From the NCBI RefSeq assembly GCF_002865645.1, contig NW_020194575.1, forward strand, positions 745,247-809,246: DNA of 64,000 nucleotides, in the 5' to 3' direction. The stretch comes from Hyaloscypha bicolor E. Taxonomy: Eukaryota > Ascomycota > Leotiomycetes > Helotiales > Hyaloscyphaceae. A program made the position numbers and the translations under genes. Below the pieces are notes generated by a model. It saw only the letters and a list, made by a program, of their open reading frames with translations, ran no database searches and had not been told where the DNA came from. Positions 54,201 to 64,000 of this stretch are shown in pieces (position 1 is the stretch's first letter; each line of letters begins with the position of its first letter).

Positions 54201-57200
54201 ATTAAAGAGAAAGGAAAAAGAAATAGAAATAGCTAAAGAGGTTTTCCGAAAACAAGCTAGAGTAGAAGAAAAGCTATTCTATATAAGAAGCTAGAAGAAT
54301 ACTATTCTAAAAAGTAATAGATAAAGAGATAGCCTAGCTAAAAATATAGATATTAATAGTTCCGGAAATAAATAAGACAAATTAGAAACCTAATATACTC
54401 TTAACTATAATAAGTATAGGACTCCTAAAATTAATAATATTTTAATAAGGCTATTAAAGAAAGTAATAATTCTATTTCTAAGAACTTAGAAAGAAATAAG
54501 AATACTTATTAATACCTTAAAAATACCGGATCTAGCTATTATATTTTAGAACTAATAAATTAAGAATAATATTTCTTATTTTACTATTTTATAAATAGGA
54601 AATACTATTATATTAAATATAGTTAGATATATTAGGAGATTTACTAAACTAGTAGCTATAGCTTATATAATAAATAAAATATTTAAGAAATTAGAAATAC
54701 TAGCTTAGATATCTAATACTAATAGAATTATTCGATTTAAAGATAATAGTATTAATATTCGGATATTACTAGCTTATAAATATATTATATAATCTCTATA
54801 CCTCTAATTCGTATTCCGAGGACCTTAAGAAAGTATTAAATATAAAGAAATAATTAATATTAGAACTAAAATTAATATTCTTTCTAAAAAGATCTCTAGA
54901 AGTATTAATAGAATAGTATATAATACTATAGATTATTGAATATCTACTATTACTAGAGAAGAATTTAGATTTATAGGAATAATAAAGCTTAGAACTAAGG
55001 TTATAGACAGAATAAGATATAAAAATATATTTTTTCTAGTTAAAGAAGTTCTAAAAATTTTATTTAATTAACTATTTTTAGTAAAAATAAAAATAAAAAT
55101 TATATATAGAAGTAATAATTTATAGGATAAAAGGTTTACTAATCCTAAAGATAACTAGAATACCTATACTATTATAATTATTCTATTTTTAAAGAATACT
55201 AGAAAGTAAAAGAAAGTAATAATTTAAGAATACTAAGCTTCTAGAGTTAAGGAATTAAATAATATAAAACAGGAAATAGAAAGTAAAGAGGAAAAATAGA
55301 GCCTAGTATTATAACTAGTAGTAATATTAGAGGAAATAGGAAGATACTAGGATTTTATATAAATTCTTTTATTACGGGTTTAGGAGTTTAGGAAATTAAT
55401 AATATTTTTAGAGAAACTAAAACAGAAAAGGCTCTAATTAGAATATTATTAAGAATAGTTCCAGAATTAATAGAAAAAGAAGCAAAAAGAATATTAGATA
55501 AAAATATTTCTAAAAAAGAAGGAAAATAGTATCTTTTAATAATAAAGAAATATATTCCTAAAGCTAAAAAATATTAAACCCAAGACTAGAAAGAATTCTG
55601 GAATATATAGGAGTTTAAGGAAAATATATTAAAATACCAGACAAAAAGGTACTTTTTATACCTAACTAGAAAGGAGCTAAATAGAAAGGTTATAAACTCC
55701 GGAGATTAAATAAAAAGAATATTAGAGAAAATAGCTATAGCTTTTAAAGAAAAAGATAATAACTATAGTTTATTTCTAGTTACGGGAATATATAAAATAA
55801 AGAATAAAAAGGTTTGACTAGTAAATACTAATAATAGGACTAGAAAAGGCCCTAATAAATATCCGGACTAGTTTAAATAATCTAAAGCTAGAGAATACCT
55901 ATAGGAGTATACTGGGAAGTATAAGAACTATCTTTTATTAAAAATATTAGCTATTTTAAGAAGTTTATAACTTATTCCGGAATATTTTAAATAATTAGAT
56001 ATTAGTAACTGGCTCTGGGAAAAGAAACTAGCTATATTCCGAGAATTAATAGTTAATTAAGAAAATATAATTATATTTAATTAGAAAGAAATAGGAAAAG
56101 TCTATAAGAATATTAGTTTATCTATTCTAATTAAGACTATTAAATATAAAGCCTAGTAAGAAAAGAATTTCCTATATTTTAAAGCTCTAGTACTAGTAAT
56201 AATAAAAATATTATTAGAATATCTAGATTATAGAATCCTTAAAAAATATAATAGACCTTACTAGAATCTATAGTTCTTGGTTATAAAAAAGGTTACTGGA
56301 ACTTATAGACTAATTAATACTACTATAAAGATAAATTTAGTAATCTTATAAAATACTAACCTATTCCCGTTTACTAATAAGATCTTAGAGGAATTTACTA
56401 GATATACTTATATTTTTCTAATTAATTTCTTTTCCAGATATAATTAACTTATACTAGATACTTATAATAGAGATTTAACTATATTTATAATGCCTTTAGG
56501 GCTATTAAGAATAACTATACTATTTCAGGGAGCTACTAATTCTATTATATAATTTATATAGATTATTATAACTATTCTGGAGAATCTGTTTCCTAAAATT
56601 ACTATACTATTTATTAATAATATTAAAATTAAGGGACTTTATATAGATTATAATAAATAGCTTATTTTATCTGGAATTCGGTATTTTATATTTAAATACC
56701 TTTAAAACCTGGATATAACTTTAGATAAAATCGAATAAACCGGAGCTAATATTAGAGAAAAATTATAGTTCTATTATAATAGTATAGTTATTATAGGCTT
56801 TATTTATAAAGTACTTAGAAGAAGCCCTTTAAGCTTAGGAATTACTAAGATCTTGAGATAGGAATATTATAATAGTATAACTAAAGATAAGGTATTTATT
56901 AGAATTATTATTTACTACTATATTTGAATTAAAGGCTTTATAGTTATTACTAAATCTATTTACTACTTAATAAGGAAAGATATAATATAGAACTAGGATA
57001 ATAAATAAAAGAAAGCTATATAAATCCTTTAAGAAAAGCTTATTACTATTCCAATACTCTATAAGTTATACTATAATTTATTAGAAGATTAGGGAATAAT
57101 TATATTAGTAATTAACACTAGCCTGGATAGATAGGGTAAAACTCTTGGTTAATATAATAATAAAGGAAAAAAGAGAATTATATAGTATAAGTCTAGAATC

Positions 57201-59420
57201 TGGAATAATACTAAACGGAGATATAATATTACTAAAAGAGAATACTAAGGGCTAGTAAAGTATCTATAGAAAATATAATTCTGGCTATACGGAATTTATT
57301 TTATCTTTAAACTAAATACTAATATACTTGTTATATAACTAAGTAAAGCGGCTATAGATTTTCCTAGAGCTCTAGTTATTTATTAGCTAGTATGAATTCA
57401 ACTATTTGACTTTAAAGTTAAGTATACTAAAGAAATCAAGTATATTACTACTAATAGATTATTAAGATATCTATAGTAAGAAGGCAATACCAAAGATAAT
57501 AAGGATATTAATAAATAATTAGTAATAGAGTTTAATACTATTAGAATAGTATCTATTAGACGAAAAGTTCGGTTAAAAGAAGCGGTTCCGGTTCGGTTAT
57601 ATAATATTATTTTAAAGAATCCGACTTCTAAACCTTTTATTAGATATTTGGATAATAGTATCCAGTTATTAAAGATTAATAATTAAAGCCTTACTATATC
57701 TGGAAGCGAATTAGTAATATTAAAAAATAACAAAATCCGGAAATCATATAATAAAGGCTATAGCTTTTTATATATAATTTCTAGTAAAATAATAAATAAT
57801 AATACTAACTCCTATACTTTATTTAATAACCCAACTATTTTATTAGATCCCTTAGATAATAGCTATTCCAAATAATACTAGAATATTATATAATACTTTA
57901 TAATATTTTTTAGACCGGAAGAAATATCTAGAACCGAGTTTCGAAAGTTAAATAGAGAAGCTTTAAATTATAGTATAAGAGATTAATTATTCTAGAGAGT
58001 TATATCTAAAGTATATCTATCTCGATTTATTATTAATAACTAAGAGTAAAGAGAAATTATTATTAAAGAGCTATATAATAAGATTAGATATACCGGAAGA
58101 AAGAGTACCTTTTATTTAGTAGCTAGCTACTATTACTAGAAAGGTTATTATAACTATATATAGAAGTATATTAATACTTATAAAATCTATTAGTATAAGA
58201 GTAAAAGAAGATAAGAAGAAGCTCTATATCTAATAAAAGCTATATTCCTTTTCTATTATATTAGAATTAATATAGTTAAACTACTAGACTATAAAGGATA
58301 TAACTTATTAGTTATTACTAGAGACGACTTCTCGGGATAGATTAAAACTAGACTTTTAAAGAACCCAACTAGTAAGAAGATTACTAAGTTTATTTGGGAA
58401 GAAATCGTTTATAGATATAGTTTATTTAGATAACTTAAGGTAAATAGTAAATCGGAATTTAAAGAAATAGTAATTCAGGAATTTAATAAGCTAGGAATTA
58501 ATAGAATTATTATTTTGGTCTATAATTCCAAAAGAAATAGTATAATTAAAAGAGGGTATTAATTAATTATTTAAGTACTTATTATATTTATAATAGATAA
58601 AAAGAAGCCTTAGATAGATTTACTATTATATATTCTATTTACTAACCGAATTACTATATATAGATTAACTAGATTTATTTCTTTTTATATAGTTTATAGT
58701 AAGGAAGCTATATTATTTATAGAAATATACTTTCTAACCTAGAGAATACTTAAATAAAATAAAGTTTATAATAGAGAAATACTTCTAGAAATATATATAA
58801 AATAAATACAAATAAGAAATAAAGATATTAAAAAAGCTAGAATAAAAAAAGACAGATAATACTAAAAGAGAAAAGAGTAATTTAATATTACTTATTAGAT
58901 TTATATAAAGCCTATTTCTAAAAAGAATCTAGTTCTTATATATAATATTAAATTAATAGATTAAAACAAGTTAAGAAATATAAAGCTATTATATTACTAG
59001 CTTGGCCCGTATAAAGTAAAATATATAGATTAACTAAAAGAATACTATATACTAGAAGAGCTTAATAGTACTATATTCTAAAGGATATATACCGGGAATT
59101 AATTTAAATAGTTTATTAAAAGAAATAAATTCTAGTATTCTTCTAAAAATAAAATTAATTATAAGTATATACCTATAAATAAATATTTCAAAATAAATAT
59201 AGAACTAGAAAAGAAAGCAGTTATAAAATACTATAAATAAAATAGTATTTAGGAAATCAAGAAAGCTACTGGTATTATTATATATATTCTAGAGTTACCG
59301 AAATCAGAAAAAGTAAAATATATTTCCTTTATAGAGAATTAAAAAGAAGTATCTAATAATAAAAGCTCTTCTTAACCTGGAATAAAGCTTATTACTTTTG
59401 ACTTTTTATATATCTTTTAT
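51234..59420 (+). mobile_element. Ty3/Gypsy retrotransposon remains, heavily RIP-degraded
   Basis: Extremely AT-rich. Reading past TAG/TAA codons, 56270-56670 gives a Gypsy reverse transcriptase (KKVTGTYRLINTTIKIN, PLGLLRITILFQGATNSII, ILFINNIKIKG for the FxDD box, in which the two Asp have become Asn). About 58030-58700 gives integrase (GYNLLVITRDDFSG, IIVYRYSLFR-type text and KLGINRIII). 58920-59110 resembles the post-integrase GPYKVKYI..LEELNSTIF block. The order gag-RT-integrase is that of Gypsy. It adjoins the truncated RT of Copia 2, so it probably inserted into it. LTR ends were not resolved. Confidence 0.75.
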
Positions 59421-61240
59421 TTTTTCTTCTAATTATTATTTATAACTTTTAGAGAATATTATTATTAGACTATTATTCTGAGAATTAGATAAGCTTTATT
59501 ATTATTTATTTCTTATTATTATCTAATTATTACTATTAGATAGTATTTTTAATATATGAAATTTTATTATTAGATTTTAGAAATCAAATATAAAGAATTT
59601 CTTTTAGTATAAAAATAAATAGGGAATTAAGAGATTACCTTATAAACTTTTAATTCCGAACTATAGTAATAGATAGTAACTATATTTAGAGATAAAGAGA
59701 GAAGAAAAAAAGAAAGGGAATTTTTTATATATATTTTACTAAACTAGAAATCTTTTAAAAGCTCTATTTGCCTTTTTAACTAGCTATTCTTATAGCTTAT
59801 ATTAGTCTAAAGCTAAACTATAATATTTATAAATCTCGATTTTAACTTAAACTACTATTATAAGTTTCCTTATAATATCTAAATAAACTTCCTAATTAGG
59901 AGTTATATATAGACGAAATAGCCAAACTAGAAGACCTATAAAAAAAAGGGAAACCTTATTAAATCTAATAGTTATTTCTAAAAATATTTAATAATATATA
60001 ATTCTGGAAATCTTTTAGATATTAGATAAGCTAGATCTGTCTATTTAAAGTCTATTTTATACTAGAAAACCCACTTTTTCTTTAATATAATTATAGCTAT
60101 ATTTAAGGTATATATTATAGCTACTTTAAAAATATATACTAAAACTTAATTAGTATATTATATATTCCTATTTCTATAGAAAACTTTTCCTATATAGAAC
60201 CCTTTTTCTAACTATAATATTATTTCATTATTAGGAACTAGTTACTTTTTTAAAAAGCTAGTATAATTTACTAATTCTTGCTATTAATCTATTTCTTACT
60301 ATTAAATATTATCTAAATAATTCCTATATTTTTAATACTAATTTGAAATACCTAATCTTTTTATATTTTATATTAACTTTAATATTAACTTATAATTCTT
60401 CTTTCTATATACCCTAATACCTTTAATATTACTTTTATAAATATAGATATTATTTTAAAATCCTAACTAACTAAATAGTTTTATACTATATAAAGTCGAC
60501 TTTAATAAATACTAAACAAATATAATTAGCTTTTAAAAGAGATATGAATTAGTTTTAAAAAGAGTAATACCTTATTCTAAATTATTTCTTAATTCTATTA
60601 TTCTAACTTCTTTTCTATTAATATTTACTTTATATTTTCCTAATATCTTTAGTATACTTATATATTTTACCTTTTATATATTTCCTATATTATTTCCCTT
60701 CTTTTATATTATTCTTTAAATTAATAGGAATATTTCTAAATAAATAGGAAATCGGGATATACCTATATTATGAAATTTTCATTATTTCCTTTTATATTCT
60801 AATACTTTAGATACTATTACTATATTTATATTTCTATTATATTACTTTTTTATTTCCCTATTATTACCGTTTAGTTTAATCTATCTTAATTATTTCCTTA
60901 ATTATATTTCTTTAGATATATATATTTATATTTTTTTCTATAATAAAAGTCTAATTTTATATTTTACCTTTTATAATTATTCTAAATTTATAATTATATT
61001 ATTTCAAATATATTTAATTATTATATCTACTTTCCCTATTATATATACTACTATTTTAGCTTTATTTTCTTACTAGAAAGAAAGAAAAACTCGAATATAT
61101 ATAATACTTTTATATAATTCAAAACTGTTTTAATTTACTTTTTATTTTAGAATATACTTAAAAGAAATTCTTATAACCTCGAGAACTTTTAATTCTATAA
61201 CCTATAACTATTATACTAATAATACTTTTATAATCTATTA
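59421..61240. other. AT-rich RIP-degraded repeat DNA, class not resolved
   Basis: No alignment to any frame could be made by eye. Base composition and TpA richness match the adjoining retrotransposon remains; it probably includes the 3' LTR or untranslated region of the Gypsy element. Confidence 0.4.
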
Positions 61241-61249
61241 AGAATAATA

Positions 61250-62480
61250 AAATGGCCAAAAAACAGATTCCTTAAATTAGTAAAATGTAATAGCTAGTTC
61301 TTATAAGCCGTAGTATTATTAAAAGCCTATAGATTAATAGTATTAAAGTTTAGAATATTAAAGGAGTTTGGGTAGTTATAGAAGGCCTGCTAATACTAGA
61401 AAAAATAACTATAATTACTAAATTCAATATAAATATCCTAAATAAGTTAAATAGTATATATAATAAGCTCTTAAAATAGAAAACTTTTATTAGAAACGGA
61501 ACTAGACTAGAATTAACTAAGGAGGAGCTAAAGAACTACTAAGCTAATAATAGGGAATTCGAGAATATTATTAAAGGCATTTCCAAAGGTAAATAAAAAA
61601 AGCTTAATAAGATTAAGACTATAATAAATAGTCTTAATATTAAGAATTAGAATAGAATTATATTATATAATAAAGCTTTTAGCTAATATATTAATAATAT
61701 CTATAATAATCTTAGTAAAAACATCTATAAGAAGTTATATTCTTTTTTTAAAATAAAAGCTTTAGTATATAAAGCTATTTAGTTAATTAATAAAGCTATT
61801 TTAGAGTATATAAAGAATAAGAAGTATTAGAATACTAGTATATTTACTAAATTAGATATTACTAAGATATTTAAATATACTAAAGCTATTTCGGAACCTG
61901 GAGAATTAAAGTTTAAGCTACTATTAGCTAATAATCTCAAAGCTAGATAATATACCTTTAATACTTCCGGAATCCTAATTAAGAAAGCTTATAGTAATAA
62001 GTATTTTCCTGCTTTCTAAAATAAGCCTAAAAAATAGGCCCCTATTATAATTTTAGTTTTAATTTAACCGGATCTAGTTAAGAAAAATAGAGCTAATTTA
62101 ATAAAACCTAATAAGAAAGCTACTAATAAAACTAGTAGAACTAGTAAGACTAGTTAGAACTAGTAAGACTAGTAGAACTAGTAAGACTAGTAGAACTAGT
62201 AAGACTAGTAGAACTAGTAAGACTAGTAGAACTAGTAAGACTAGTAGAACTAGTAAGACTAGTAGAACTAGTAAGACTAGTAGAACTAGTAAGACTAGTA
62301 AAACTAGTATAACTAAATAAGAAGAACCTAGTAAGAATAGAAAGTAAGCTAAGCCTAAGACTCCTAATAAATAGTAGAAATCTGAATACTAGACTAAGTA
62401 TAAAGTTAGTAAAATAGAAGAAAATAAGGAAAAGCCCTTTATATTAAAAAAAAAATACTATCTAAAAAGATTCTCTTAAC
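61250..62480 (+). pseudogene. gag/ORF1-like retroelement protein, RIP-degraded, with TSRTSK repeat tail
   Basis: One frame is open apart from TAG/TAA at presumed Gln codons for about 400 residues: RLELTKEELKNY, EFENIIKGISKGK, KLNKIKTIINSLNIKN, KYFPAF. It then enters a Lys- and Ser/Thr-rich tail containing a tandem 6-residue repeat and ends EENKEKPFILKKKYYLKRFS. This looks like a gag or LINE ORF1 protein with a basic C-terminal tail. No zinc knuckle is visible. The family is not assigned. Confidence 0.5.
62128..62305 (+). repeat. Minisatellite, 18-bp unit, about 9-10 copies
   Basis: Unit AACTAGTAAGACTAGTAG, itself two 9-bp halves each containing the palindrome ACTAGT. It lies in frame within the ORF1-like sequence and would encode alternating TSR/TSK. 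Near-perfect copies in otherwise heavily mutated DNA. Confidence 0.85.
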
Positions 62481-62549
62481 TATATTCAGAACCAAGAAAT
62501 AAAAAACTAGAAATATTAAATCCAGAGAACTTAATAAAGGTATTTATTA

Positions 62550-62985
62550 AAATTAGTACACTACTATAGCTAGCTTACTAGTCCTTCCAATACCAGATTC
62601 AACCACTAATTTAGGGTTCTCTATTCTCATTTGTCATGCGTCACTCGCCGAGCTTACGAAGCTTACTAGTATATTATCATTTTAATTACCTTTAATTTAT
62701 TAGCTAATTAATAATATATCGGAGAAAGCGGGCTCGGTATTACCGGTATTACTAAAAGGTAATGGGAATAAATCCCTTACTTTGGACATTTTTCCTCTAT
62801 TTCCAGAACTCACTTCTATATCTAGTCATTCTATAATCTATTAACCATTAATAAATCAATTACTTTCTAATAGGTTCTGAGCCCGGCTAGTGCTTTACTA
62901 AGTAATCCGAACATCACGTGACCTTAGTACTCGCTTATCCATTCCAAAACCATTTCCAAAATCATTAAAATCGTTAATTTTAGTA
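62550..62985. other. Less degraded AT-moderate stretch, possible LTR or leader
   Basis: Base composition is closer to normal than on either side. No gene recognised. It precedes the Copia gag at 63.0 kb, so it may be that element's LTR and leader, but no terminal repeat could be paired within the window. Confidence 0.3.
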
Positions 62986-62989
62986 AATT

Positions 62990-64000
62990 CCACCTATTAG
63001 TTCGGCTTCACGTTAGTAGAATTCGCCAAAAACATAGCCATTTTCGGCCAGAAATTCTCCGCAAAATCTAATATACCGGATTCCAAAAAATCAACCCATA
63101 TTACCTATAAAGGTACGAAAATTGAGTCTTTCTCGGATAATAATATCTACTCCTGGATAGATAATACTATAAACCTCTTTATTATCGAAGATCTATAGTA
63201 ATTTATTAATCCTAATTAGGCTCCTGCTCTTATAGAAGCAGGCCCAAAGGATAATAAATCAATTACTCGTCAAGTTATAATTACTAGAGCAATACTAAGT
63301 TTACTTATTACCTATAATACCTAGTAATAATTCAAGGAAATAAAGCTTATATACCAAATTTGGAGCCAGATTCAAGCTAAAGCTAAATAGCTAAAAGCTC
63401 AAAAAAAAGCCCTATACCTTTAATAAATAAAAACTATTACGTTTAATACTATTATGGGAATAGACGACTTTATTAATTGCATTAGTTACAAAGTAGCTGA
63501 AATTAAGGGAGTAAATAAATCAATTTCGGACATTTCTGTATCCGGATACCTAATTCGTGGCCTCCCAAAGGAATACGACTTATATAAGCCCCTCCTAAAT
63601 TCCATTAGAGCTAACATTAATAAATTAAAGCTAGAATTACTCAAAGCAGACGCCTCTACTAAGGAGAAAAAGCTTAGGGCTAAACCTCCCGCTTTTAACT
63701 CAGATACTACTCTAAAGGTACTAGCTATTTAAGGGGGTAATGAAAATCAGTTAAATAATAAGCTAAAGCATAGAAGAGATCCAAATACCTATTATATATT
63801 CTATAAATTCAAAGAATATAATATTAAAGACTATACTATATATAAATTAGCCCAGAATTACTTTAATTCTAATAGAAAGAACTTTAATTTCACTAATTAG
63901 GAAGCGCTATTAGCTCTATTAGCTCTATTAACCATCTATAAAAAGGCCTATACTACTAAAAAATTAACTACTAGAAAATCAATATTTAGTACCCTACTTA
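62990..64000 (+). mobile_element. Copia retrotransposon 3, gag region (continues beyond window)
   Basis: Reading past TAG/TAA: FSDNNIYSWIDNTINLFI, then MGIDDFINCISYKVAEIKGV, SGYLIRGLPKEYDLYKPLLN and ELLKADASTKEKKLRAK, the usual Copia gag order. Around 63800 a degraded zinc knuckle reads YYIFYKFKEYNIKDYTIYKL, where Tyr stands at expected Cys positions (TGT to TAT). It differs from the gag of Copia 1 and 2, so it is another family. It runs off the right edge. Confidence 0.8.

Noticed and set aside
62128..62305. The regular 18-bp repeats as a CRISPR array
   Set aside because: Units are contiguous without unique spacers and lie in a eukaryotic retroelement; it is a minisatellite.
1..64000. tRNA or rRNA genes
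   Set aside because: I saw no convincing A/B box pair with acceptor stem and no conserved rRNA core sequence; short or degenerate tRNA genes could still be missed by eye.

Overview
This window reads as a filamentous ascomycete (Pezizomycotina) chromosome segment. The genes carry short introns of about 50-270 bp with GT..AG ends and CTAAC-type branch sites. The families present (HET, NACHT, rhodopsin-like membrane proteins, LysM, LaeA-like methyltransferase) are typical of these fungi. Long blocks are extremely AT-rich retrotransposon remains in which Gln codons have become TAG and Cys codons have become TAT, the C-to-T/G-to-A pattern left by repeat-induced point mutation (RIP). I cannot name the species; a leotiomycete-like genome is a weak guess.

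Layout. 1-2.7 kb: a minus-strand gene that joins a fungal rhodopsin-type domain in frame to an FucP-like MFS transporter and runs off the left edge. 3.2-5 kb: unassigned ORFs, a cytochrome P450 relic and dispersed CTGAGC-rich repeats. 5-8.5 kb: a minus-strand gene that appears to fuse a ubiquitin-like (ULD-type) domain, a zinc-ribbon, a disordered linker and a LaeA-like methyltransferase. 9.1-10.1 kb: a two-exon conserved gene. 10.16-13.83 kb: a Tc1/mariner element split by a second TA-flanked element. 14.2-15.8 kb: a LysM gene broken by a MITE. 16-17.4 kb: an intact conserved gene. 17.5-19.1 kb: decayed coiled-coil and kinase-like sequence. 19.1-20.3 kb: repeats and a solo LTR. 20.3-23.4 kb: an intronless 1031-aa conserved gene.

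24.43-29.60 kb: a RIP-degraded Copia element with a perfect 5-bp target duplication, inserted in an unknown minus-strand gene that continues to 30.3 kb. 30.95-35.7 kb: a nearly complete cytosolic glutamyl-tRNA synthetase copy, now a pseudogene, carrying three separate insertions (996-bp TRIM-like element, 610-bp element, 456-bp hAT MITE), each with target duplications. 36.5-40.9 kb: a large NACHT (NLR-type) gene with an N-terminal DUF7708-like region. 41.1-43.9 kb: a second MITE, a solo LTR and a HET-family relic. 44.5-46.3 kb: a two-exon HET-domain gene. 47.5-48.0 kb: a relic of a membrane-protein gene. 48.1-64 kb: nested RIP-degraded retrotransposons (Copia, interrupted by Gypsy, a gag-like ORF with a minisatellite, and another Copia at the right edge).

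Functionally this is accessory sequence. The intact genes are mostly self/non-self recognition types (NACHT, HET), membrane sensor or transport proteins, a methyltransferase fusion and conserved genes of unknown function, set among layered transposons whose target duplications allow relative dating. All family calls come from recognising motifs by eye; no database search was run.
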